From Eggerthia catenaformis OT 569 = DSM 20559 (GTDB lineage Bacteria; Bacillota_I; Bacilli_A; Erysipelotrichales; Coprobacillaceae), in assembly GCF_000340375.1 (NCBI RefSeq), contig NZ_KB446649.1:278627-331866 (forward strand): DNA of 53,240 nucleotides, given 5' to 3'. Made by a program: the position numbers and the translations under genes. Shown piece after piece: positions 42,110-53,240 of this stretch (positions within the stretch are counted from its first letter, which is position 1; the number at the start of each line of letters is the position of its first letter). Under the pieces are notes generated by a model. It had not been told where the DNA came from and did not search any database. It saw only the letters and a list, made by a program, of their open reading frames with translations.

Positions 42110-42955
42110 ATGATGAATATTATTAAGTCGTTCAACAATACAATAGATTATATTGAAACAGTTTTAGATGATGAGATAGATGAAAAGAAAATAGCCTATT
42201 TATCAGGATACTCTTATCCGATGTTTAGTCGATTATTTTCTATATTAACTGAGACTACCCTATCAGAATACATAAGAAGCAGAAGATTGACTGAAGCAGC
42301 TGTTTTATTAAGAGATACTGATAAGAAAATCATTGATATAGCTATAATGTTTGGTTATGAATCATCTGATTCATTTGGAACGGCTTTTAAAAATTTTCAT
42401 GGAGCAGCCCCTTCAGGTGTAAGGAATGGAAAACCATTCAAACTATTTTCACGAGTTCAATTAGCACTGAGTATAAAAGGAGGAAGAAGCATGAACATCA
42501 CTATTCAAAAGAAAGCTGCTTTTACAGCAGCCGGTATTAATCGACAGGGTATTAATTCAGCTCTATGCCCGGAAGTATGGGATAAACTCTATTCAAAGTA
42601 TAGCTCTGATGAACTATCAAAGCTTGGCGAAGGACAAAGTATTGGTATTTGCCATGATGTAAAAAATCCGGATACTATCAATTATATGGCGGCTTATATT
42701 GTTACTGATATCAATAAAGCTAAGGAAATGGGACTTGATCTTTTAGAAGTTAAGGAAGCTGAATATGCGGTTGTTGAATTAACCGGAAGCATACCTGAAT
42801 GTATTCATAATGGCTGGAAATATATAATGGAAGTATTCTTTCCGGAACACGGATATATTCACTCCGGAAGTCCTGACTTTGAATATTATTATGAAGGAGA
42901 TATGCACAGTAAAGATTATAAGATGGAATTATGGATTCCAATAGCTAAAGCATAA
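42110..42955 (+). CDS. AraC-type regulator with GyrI-like effector domain
   Basis: 281 residues. Residues about 7-105 hold the double helix-turn-helix: EKKIAYLSGYSYPMFSRLFS, then IRSRRLTEAAVLLRDTDKKI and DIAIMFGYESSDSFGTAFKN, typical AraC spacing. Residues about 125-281 form a GyrI-like effector-binding domain (VEVKE-AEYAVVELTGSIPE, later EYYYEGDMHSKDYKMELWIP). This domain order is as in Rob and many drug-sensing regulators. GGGAGAAAG precedes ATG 42110; ATG 42113 is an equally possible start. It is a single gene; no transporter is next to it, so its target is unknown. Confidence 0.87.
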   Translation: MMNIIKSFNNTIDYIETVLDDEIDEKKIAYLSGYSYPMFSRLFSILTETTLSEYIRSRRLTEAAVLLRDTDKKIIDIAIMFGYESSDSFGTAFKNFHGAAPSGVRNGKPFKLFSRVQLALSIKGGRSMNITIQKKAAFTAAGINRQGINSALCPEVWDKLYSKYSSDELSKLGEGQSIGICHDVKNPDTINYMAAYIVTDINKAKEMGLDLLEVKEAEYAVVELTGSIPECIHNGWKYIMEVFFPEHGYIHSGSPDFEYYYEGDMHSKDYKMELWIPIAKA

Positions 42956-42980
42956 TTTCTAATCATAAAAATAATCTATT

Positions 42981-43013
42981 AAAAACATCTCTTCTATTAA
43001 AGAGATGTTTTTA
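42981..43013. terminator. Bidirectional terminator
   Basis: AAAAACATCTCTT and AAGAGATGTTTTT arms with a 6-base loop, ending the AraC gene (plus) and the histidine kinase gene (minus). Confidence 0.92.
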
Positions 43014-43016
43014 ATA

Positions 43017-44345
43017 TCATTTCTGATGGTTATATTTTTTAAAAATAAATGAAACACCTGTTTTTTCATTTTTAGCTTTAATAGTATAGCCATACATATC
43101 TGCTGTTTTAGCTGCAATAGATAATCCCAGTCCAAACTGTCCTTTAATACCTTTCACATAAGGCTTAAAGAGATCTTCTATCTTGTCTTCTTCAATAGGT
43201 TCACCATCATTATAAATAATTAATTCATTATTCTTTAATGTGATTCTGATATACTTTTTAGCATATCTTGAAGCATTATCAATAATATTCTCAATCGCAA
43301 TACGCCAATGCTCCTGATCACCTACAAATAAAGCATCTTCTAAAGCTGTTTGAATGTTCAAACTATTAAGATTATTCATTTGAGTAACGATATGTTCTAT
43401 TAAATCTTTCATATGAAAAGATTTAAGTTGCAGCTCTTCGGAGCCAATATAATCTAATCTATTTAAATAGAGTAATGTTTTGACTTTATGTTCTAATCTA
43501 TCAGCGTTTTCTAAGATTACATCCATTGATGAATTTTTATCTCCATATGGATATATATCATCTTTTACCGACTGACTATAAGATTTAATCAAAGCAATAG
43601 GTGTTTTTAAATCATGAGAAATGTTATGAATCATTTCCTCTTTTGCTTTTTCCTGCTTATCAATATTTTCTTTCATATCAGTAAGTGCCTTCGCAACTAA
43701 TCCTATCTCATCATCACGATTTATTGATAATACCGCTTTTTGTCTGTCTTTAACATGATCAATATATATTCTTATTTTTCGTAATGGATTAATTAAAGTT
43801 ATAACCCATATAATCATAACTAAAGCTGTTAATGCCATAAAACCATACACAATATAAATAATTCTATTTCTCATCTTTGCAAGCAGTGATTCTGAATAAT
43901 CACTGCTCATAAAAGAAATATAATAGTTATTCTTTCCTTTATATAAAATACGATAATAATAGGTTTTTCCTAGAATATCAGCTTTGGATTCAATGGTCCG
44001 ATGTGATTTATCAGCAACTATATCAGCAATATCTCTTGCTAGAAGATAGTTGAATATATCAGTATAGGAATCTCCAAACAAGTGAGTGATTATTGTCTTA
44101 TTGGTCTTAGAATTATATTCAAAAGTAAAAACACGTCCAATTTTAGGCTTATTTTCGATATAAGAAACTTCATTATCATTAGACGGATAAGAAAGCTGTG
44201 CACTTTCTAATCTATCAAACATCTGACTATCTATGATATTATGAAGATTATAATCAATTAAAGGCATTAATACTGCAATATCAATAATTGCTAATATGAT
44301 AAATACTACGATCAGCTGTTTTAATAGAGATATTCTTCTTAACAT
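43017..44345 (-). CDS. Sensor histidine kinase
   Basis: 442 residues. Two membrane helices (about 9-29 and 164-188) enclose an extracytoplasmic sensor domain of about 130 residues. A HAMP linker follows (INPLRKIRIYIDHVKDRQ), then the phospho-accepting MIHNISHDLKTPIALIKSY (HisKA, about 240-258), and the ATPase motifs IAIENIIDNASRYAKKY (N box, about 355) and FGLGLSIAAKTADMYG (G boxes, about 408-423). The stimulus is unknown. It is the second gene of a pair with the response regulator, with 1 bp between stop and start. Confidence 0.94.
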   Translation of the reverse strand: MLRRISLLKQLIVVFIILAIIDIAVLMPLIDYNLHNIIDSQMFDRLESAQLSYPSNDNEVSYIENKPKIGRVFTFEYNSKTNKTIITHLFGDSYTDIFNYLLARDIADIVADKSHRTIESKADILGKTYYYRILYKGKNNYYISFMSSDYSESLLAKMRNRIIYIVYGFMALTALVMIIWVITLINPLRKIRIYIDHVKDRQKAVLSINRDDEIGLVAKALTDMKENIDKQEKAKEEMIHNISHDLKTPIALIKSYSQSVKDDIYPYGDKNSSMDVILENADRLEHKVKTLLYLNRLDYIGSEELQLKSFHMKDLIEHIVTQMNNLNSLNIQTALEDALFVGDQEHWRIAIENIIDNASRYAKKYIRITLKNNELIIYNDGEPIEEDKIEDLFKPYVKGIKGQFGLGLSIAAKTADMYGYTIKAKNEKTGVSFIFKKYNHQK

Positions 44346-44346
44346 A

Positions 44347-45003
44347 TTAATCTAGCCGATAGCCAAATCCATAAATAGTCTTAATATTGATTTTAGGCAT
44401 CTTCTTTCTTAATCTTCTTAATGTATCATCAACAACACGGTCACTGCCAAAATAATTTTCATCCCATACTTTATTAAGAACCTGTTCCCGTGATATCGCA
44501 AGTCCTTTATTTTTAATAAAATAGAGGAGCAAATCATATTCTTTTGTAGTTAATTCTATATCCTGATCATTTAAGAAAACCTTGCGTTTTAAATTATCTA
44601 CTGCATAGCCATCAATTTCTATCAGATTAAGATTATCTTTATAAACACGTTTAAGAATATTATATATTCTTAAAACAAATTCTTTCATATTAAAAGGTTT
44701 AGTAATATATTCATCACTTCCCTTTTCTAATCCTATGATCCGATCAAACTCCTGATCTCTTGCACTCATAAAAACAACAGGCATATCCGGCCTTATATTC
44801 TTAATTTCATTTAACAGATCAAAGCCGCTGGATTTATCAAGCATAATATCAACAATCCATAAATGAACATCGTCATTGATATGAAGCATCGCTTCATCAT
44901 ATGTATAAAAAGAATGGATAATATATCCTTCCTTTTCTAAATACATGCGTACTAAATCATTTAGGTTTTTTTCATCATCTATTATATTAATACGATATTC
45001 CAT
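44347..45003 (-). CDS. OmpR-family response regulator
   Basis: 218 residues. The receiver domain (1-115) has acidic pocket IIDDEKNL, the phospho-acceptor Asp52 region LWIVDIMLDKSSGFDLL, the switch VVFMSARDQ and Lys in EYITKPFNMKEFV. The C-terminal winged helix (about 125-218) ends in IKTIYGFGYRLD. It would control transcription in response to the kinase encoded after it. The promoter lies in the 75 bp shared with the glmM end. Target genes are unknown. Confidence 0.95.
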   Translation of the reverse strand: MEYRINIIDDEKNLNDLVRMYLEKEGYIIHSFYTYDEAMLHINDDVHLWIVDIMLDKSSGFDLLNEIKNIRPDMPVVFMSARDQEFDRIIGLEKGSDEYITKPFNMKEFVLRIYNILKRVYKDNLNLIEIDGYAVDNLKRKVFLNDQDIELTTKEYDLLLYFIKNKGLAISREQVLNKVWDENYFGSDRVVDDTLRRLRKKMPKINIKTIYGFGYRLD

Positions 45004-45078
45004 ATATACTACCTCACAATTATATATTATCTGACTGATCCTTTTAAAAAATGTTAACAGTATGTAATATTATGTGAT

Positions 45079-46425
45079 TTAATCTTTTGTATATCCTTTG
45101 TCTTTAATTACATTAACTACTTTTAAAACATATTCATGACATAATTCTTCAGTTGCTGCTTCAACCATTACACGAATAACAGGTTCTGTACCTGACGGTC
45201 TGACAAGAGCACGTCCATCACCTTGTAAAGCTGTTTCTACATCTAAAACAGCTTGCTTAACATCATTGTCTTCCAATACAACATTCTTATCTTTTACTCT
45301 TACATTAATTAAAAGTTGCGGATAAATTTTGACACCTTCTGTTAGCTGAGCTAAAGTCTGCTTATTTTCAATCATTGTTTCCATAACTTTCAATGATGTT
45401 AAAATACCGTCTCCAGTCGTTGCATGTTTTGAGAAAATAATATGACCGCTCTGTTCTCCACCAATCACATTACCATAAGTAATCATATTCTCATAGACAT
45501 ATTTATCACCTACCGCTGTTTTCTCATATTCAATACCTAATTTATCTAAAGCTTTATATAAACCTAAATTACTCATGATTGTAGTTACAATTTTATTATT
45601 ATTAAGTTCACCTTTAGCTTTCATCTCTTTTCCGCATACATAAAGAATAAGATCCCCATTTACTTCACGACCAAATTCATCAACCGCAATACAGCGATCC
45701 GCATCTCCATCATAAGCAAATCCTACATCTAATGCATTACTGACAACAAACTCCTGTAATCTCTCTATATGTGTAGAACCGGCATTCCTATTAATATTTA
45801 CACCATCAGGCTGGTTATTAATAACATAAGTCTTTGCCCCAAGGGCATCGAATACCGCCTTAGCAATATTTGATGCAGAGCCATTGGCACAGTCAAGACC
45901 TACTTTAATATCTTTAAAAGCACGTATAGGAATACTCATTAAATAACCAATATAACGATTACGTCCCATTGAATAATCTATTGTACGTCCAATATCATCC
46001 TTTTTCGCAAGAGGGATTTCTTCCGTTAAGCCATCAATATACTTTTCAATCTTATTTTCTATATCAGCTTCTAGTTTTTGTCCCTTTTCATTAATAATCT
46101 TAATTCCATTATCATAATATGGGTTATGTGATGCACTAATCATGATCCCGCAATCAAATTCATCACTTCTGACAATATAAGATACAGAAGGTGTTGTAGT
46201 AACATGGAGCATATAAGCATCTGCTCCCGATGCAGTAATACCGGCAATTAAAGCATATTCAAACATATAGCTTGACCGCCTTGTATCTTTTCCAATCACA
46301 ATCTTAGCTTTATGGTTTCTTCCATAATAATAGCCTAAATAGCGTCCTACCTTAAAAGCATGTTCCACAGTTAAATCAACATTTGCTTCTCCTCTGAATC
46401 CATCAGTTTCAAAATATTTCCCCAT
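45079..46425 (-). CDS. glmM: Phosphoglucosamine mutase
   Basis: 448 residues, the normal length. The catalytic phosphoserine is in GIMISASHNPYYDNGIKI (about 97-114), the metal loop is GFAYDGDADRCIAVDE (about 236-251), the sugar-binding loop is GGEQSGHIIF (about 322-331) and the phosphate-binding loop is ALVRPSGTEPVIRVMVE (about 406-422). It converts glucosamine-6-phosphate to glucosamine-1-phosphate for UDP-GlcNAc and peptidoglycan. In Firmicutes GlmM also binds and inhibits CdaA, whose gene is two genes upstream in this operon. AAAGGAG precedes ATG 46425. Confidence 0.96.
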   Translation of the reverse strand: MGKYFETDGFRGEANVDLTVEHAFKVGRYLGYYYGRNHKAKIVIGKDTRRSSYMFEYALIAGITASGADAYMLHVTTTPSVSYIVRSDEFDCGIMISASHNPYYDNGIKIINEKGQKLEADIENKIEKYIDGLTEEIPLAKKDDIGRTIDYSMGRNRYIGYLMSIPIRAFKDIKVGLDCANGSASNIAKAVFDALGAKTYVINNQPDGVNINRNAGSTHIERLQEFVVSNALDVGFAYDGDADRCIAVDEFGREVNGDLILYVCGKEMKAKGELNNNKIVTTIMSNLGLYKALDKLGIEYEKTAVGDKYVYENMITYGNVIGGEQSGHIIFSKHATTGDGILTSLKVMETMIENKQTLAQLTEGVKIYPQLLINVRVKDKNVVLEDNDVKQAVLDVETALQGDGRALVRPSGTEPVIRVMVEAATEELCHEYVLKVVNVIKDKGYTKD

Positions 46426-46429
46426 TTTA

Positions 46430-47536
46430 TTAATCTCCTTTTTTTCCTATGGTTAAACTAATATCAATTGTATCTTTTGATTTTTTAGAAATTTTATCAT
46501 TATTTTCTAAAGTTAAACTAGTAAGCTTTGTTGATCCTGATAAATCAGTAATATTAACATCACATGAAATTGAATTAATATCAGAAATATCACTTCGCTT
46601 ACCATATATAGTAATAGTACTAGGTGAAAGCTTATAACTTTTAATTTCATAGCCTTCCTTTAATTCTCCAATAAAATGAGGTTTAACCGCAACATCTTTA
46701 GAATAGCTATCTACTCTACATGTTGCTTTAACAGTATTTGGTGTTATTTTACATTTTATTTCATTATTTGCAGCATCATAAGCTTTTATTTCACATGTAT
46801 CCGTAAAGCTTTTAATCTTATCGGATACATTTATTAATGCATTGACATGATCTATTTTTGATAGTGTTGCTTTTGATGCTTCTACTTTAACTGTATCTTT
46901 AGAGAGTTCTTTCATTGAAACCGCATATTTTTCATTCAGTTCATTCTGATTAATAAATTCGTAACCCAGCTTAAAATTCTTACTGATTGTCTTAGAAATT
47001 GTAATCGATGATGTTTCAGGTACTACAGAAACTTTTAAATCATTCGAAAAATTTCTTGTTCTTAAGGAAATAGTATGAACTCCTTCACTATATCCTGATA
47101 AATCAGCATAAACTTCATAGTTTTTAGTTAACTGGGCAGTATAAATATCAATACTTGGACCTACCAGCATTATATTCACATTAGTAGGTATTCCGGAAAC
47201 TTCATAGCCATCTTTTAATCCTTCAACTTTAACAGTCACTTCCTTAATAACCTTACCTGATGTTGTCGTTGAAACAACATCTCCGCCAGCTAATGTAATG
47301 AATAAAATAAGTGATAACACTAAAGAAACAAGTAATACAGATTGCCTACTCTTCAGCATTTTATCTAATATCTTATTAACAGAATTATATATTTTTGCAA
47401 TATAATCCATGCTTTTAGTTTTTTTAATATCAAATTCTTCTTTTTTTTCATTATCTAATTCTTTAAGATTCTTTTCTTTCTTTACATATTTTAAAAAGAA
47501 ATCTGTTGTTGATCCTCTTTTTTTATTTTCACTCAT
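46430..47536 (-). CDS. cdaR: CdaR (YbbR-domain regulator of c-di-AMP cyclase)
   Basis: 368 residues from ATG 47536, 9 bases after AGGAGG; the longer frame begins inside that site. About 65 charged cytoplasmic residues precede one membrane helix (QSVLLVSLVLSLILFITLAG, about 66-85). Three to four YbbR repeats follow outside (VTVKVEGLKDGYEVSGIPTN, then KLGYEFINQNELNEKYAVSM, VKPHFIGELKEGYEIKSYKL). It modulates CdaA. The cytoplasmic N-terminus is longer than the short one I recall for B. subtilis CdaR. The start overlaps the end of cdaA by 8 bp. Confidence 0.9.
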   Translation of the reverse strand: MSENKKRGSTTDFFLKYVKKEKNLKELDNEKKEEFDIKKTKSMDYIAKIYNSVNKILDKMLKSRQSVLLVSLVLSLILFITLAGGDVVSTTTSGKVIKEVTVKVEGLKDGYEVSGIPTNVNIMLVGPSIDIYTAQLTKNYEVYADLSGYSEGVHTISLRTRNFSNDLKVSVVPETSSITISKTISKNFKLGYEFINQNELNEKYAVSMKELSKDTVKVEASKATLSKIDHVNALINVSDKIKSFTDTCEIKAYDAANNEIKCKITPNTVKATCRVDSYSKDVAVKPHFIGELKEGYEIKSYKLSPSTITIYGKRSDISDINSISCDVNITDLSGSTKLTSLTLENNDKISKKSKDTIDISLTIGKKGD

Positions 47537-48341
47537 GATAATCATCCTCCTGATTACCGTACCAATTAAGTTCTTTAATCAATTGTAATCTTAATTCATT
47601 AGGGTTAATAACCTTTAATTCACCATCTATACAAAAAGATATATTACCGGTTTCTTCACTTACTACAACTGTTAGAGAATCTGTAATTTCACTAATTCCA
47701 ATAGCCGCACGATGGCGTGCACCATAGTTTGCAGGAACATCCTTATTAGTAGGCGGATAAAAGCAAGCTGATGCAACAATCTGATCATTCTTAATAATAG
47801 TTGCACCGTCATGAAGCGGTGTTCCCTCATAAAAAATAGTCAACAATAACTCAGATTTAATATCAGATGTTACTCGAATGCCGGTTTGAATAAAATCTGA
47901 GAGATCAGCTTGTCTTTCAAAAGTAATCAAAGCTCCCGTATGGTCTTTACTCATTCTAGTAATCGCATTTACCAATTCATTCATGACAGTTTCTTTTTCA
48001 GTGCTAGATAATTCATGAGTAAAATCATTTCTCGTTTGTCCCATTTTTTCTAAGATATGACGAATTTCAGGCTGAAAAATAATAATAACCGCTAAAACCC
48101 CCCATGTAAGAACCATATCTACTAAAGCATTAAGAGTAGCCAAACCAAAAATAGTTGTAATTCCTTTTATAATAAGAATTAATATAACACCCTTAAACAA
48201 CTGCATGGTTCTGATATTCGTACGAAAAGTCATAATCAAATAATATAAGATAATCCATACTGCAAGCAGATCAACTCCGGTTCTTAATAATTTAAGAAGC
48301 ATCTGCAAATTAGCATATGAAAATAAAGATGATAATAACAT
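47529..48341 (-). CDS. cdaA: Diadenylate cyclase (c-di-AMP synthase) CdaA
   Basis: 270 residues. Three membrane helices at the N-terminus (about 12-88) are followed by the DAC domain with the two catalytic motifs, TPLHDGATIIKNDQ (DGA, about 173-186) and NYGARHRAAIGISE (RHR, about 202-215). It makes c-di-AMP from two ATP at the membrane, which controls potassium and osmolyte balance and cell-wall homeostasis. AAGGAGAC precedes ATG 48341. It starts the conserved cdaA-cdaR-glmM operon. A TATAAT at about 48363-48368 is the likely -10 element. Confidence 0.97.
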   Translation of the reverse strand: MLLSSLFSYANLQMLLKLLRTGVDLLAVWIILYYLIMTFRTNIRTMQLFKGVILILIIKGITTIFGLATLNALVDMVLTWGVLAVIIIFQPEIRHILEKMGQTRNDFTHELSSTEKETVMNELVNAITRMSKDHTGALITFERQADLSDFIQTGIRVTSDIKSELLLTIFYEGTPLHDGATIIKNDQIVASACFYPPTNKDVPANYGARHRAAIGISEITDSLTVVVSEETGNISFCIDGELKVINPNELRLQLIKELNWYGNQEDDYHE

Positions 48342-48401
48342 ATAATCAGTCTCCTTAGCCCTATTATAACATTTTAATCACTATAAAGAAATAAGCAGCA
48401 C

Positions 48402-48424
48402 AAAAAAAGAGGGGGATGCCCTCT
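48402..48424 (-). terminator. Terminator of the rRNA operon
   Basis: AGAGGG and CCCTCT arms with a 5-base loop, then seven T's on the minus strand, right after 5S. Confidence 0.85.
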
Positions 48425-48426
48425 CT

Positions 48427-48538
48427 CTGCCCGGCAGCGTGCTCCTTTCGCCCTCTCGGACTATCTTCGCCGCTGTGATGCTTAACTTCCGTGTTCGGTA
48501 TGGGCAACGGGTGTGTCCATCACGCCTTCACCACCGGA
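48427..48538 (-). rRNA. rrf: 5S ribosomal RNA
   Basis: The minus strand reads TCCGGTGGTGAAGGCGTGAT, then the conserved ACACCCGTTGCCCATACCGA and AAGTTAAGC. About 112 nt; the ends are approximate to a few bases. It lies about 60 bp after 23S. Confidence 0.93.
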
Positions 48539-48597
48539 TCTCCCGACGGTCCCTCAAAACCGGATTCCATACTTCTCGCTCTCTGACTCTCTCTCCG

Positions 48598-51499
<2,902 letters not shown>

Positions 51500-51772
51500 C
51501 TCTTGTCTTTCTTCTATGAGCTTGAGTTCTCTGCTTTTTTTCTTGCTGTTTCTCTTGCTTTTCTCGTTTCTTAGCTTTTTGCCCACAACAGATTTCAGAC
51601 TCTCTTCTATCATCTCTGATCTCTTCTCTGAATTCTCTGTTATGTGTTTCGCAGAAAGTCTGATCTTCCGATCAGCCTTCCTTCTTGCTTGAAATATGTT
51701 ATCCGGTTTTCAGGGACCCTCCCTTGAGTGTCTGAACACTCATAACCAAGTAGAAACGCTCTCTTCTCCCTA
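51500..51772 (-). other. 16S-23S spacer without tRNA genes
   Basis: About 273 bp, A-rich on the minus strand. No tRNA is present. The minus strand has GGTCCCTGAAAACCGGAT, and the 23S-5S spacer carries a related AAAACCGGATTCC on the plus strand reading as GGAATCCGGTTTT on the minus, a possible processing or antitermination element. Confidence 0.8.

Positions 51773-53240
<1,468 letters not shown>

Noticed and set aside
51500-51772. tRNA genes in the 16S-23S spacer
   Set aside because: Neither strand shows a GTTCGAATC-type T loop or cloverleaf; the spacer appears to be tRNA-free.

Overview
The window is a stretch of an AT-rich, low-GC Gram-positive chromosome ending in a GC-rich rRNA operon. 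The visible 16S sequence, the TGGAGG-type ribosome binding sites, the T-box leader in front of trpS, pyruvate formate-lyase, the cdaA-cdaR-glmM cluster and the viroplasmin-type RNase H all fit the Firmicutes. The 16S wording (for example the stretch read as GGGAGCAGGCGG) suggests an Erysipelotrichia-type gut or oral anaerobe. The genus cannot be fixed from the sequence alone.

Positions 1-6200 look accessory. They hold the 3'-truncated gene of a large secreted surface protein (choice-of-anchor A domain followed by eight complete CnaB-like repeats and one cut by the window edge), an unrecognised 203-residue protein, an LCM-type methyltransferase and a serine recombinase with two near-palindromes upstream. 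Positions 6213-15253 are one co-oriented transport block on the minus strand: TetR regulator, MptD-type S component, EcfT, a double-ATPase EcfA, two ABC half-transporters, an ATC-hydrolase-family protein and a MATE pump. Successive genes from the S component to the hydrolase overlap by a few bases, and the TetR promoter is covered by a perfect 28-bp palindrome. The architecture recalls the transport arm of equibactin/yersiniabactin-type thiazoline siderophore loci without any biosynthesis genes. This is the most interesting part of the window.

Positions 15256-16474 are mostly decayed DNA: an intact Phd/YefM antitoxin next to a broken ParE/RelE toxin, other scraps, then tRNA-Arg(CCT). Positions 16557-48341 are chromosomal core with short operons separated by clear intrinsic terminators. 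They include PAP2 phosphatase and membrane protein; ketopantoate reductase with a PTS-EIIC-like permease; glycosyltransferase; RNase H with a DEDDh exonuclease-BRCT protein; pepT, lipid kinase and DUF2971; ROK kinase; pflB and pflA; a membrane-anchored EIIB-like protein lacking the catalytic Cys; a RodA/FtsW protein; NAD kinase with an RluA-type pseudouridine synthase; CYTH and Spx; T-box-trpS; alr; deoD with a HAD phosphatase; an NfeD-stomatin operon; an AraC-GyrI regulator; a two-component system; and cdaA-cdaR-glmM for c-di-AMP and cell-wall precursors.

Positions 48402-53240 carry the rRNA operon on the minus strand (16S-23S-5S, no tRNA in the spacer), with the 5' end of 16S cut by the window edge. 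Several gene starts were moved from the longest open frame to a start with a well-placed ribosome binding site; each entry says so.
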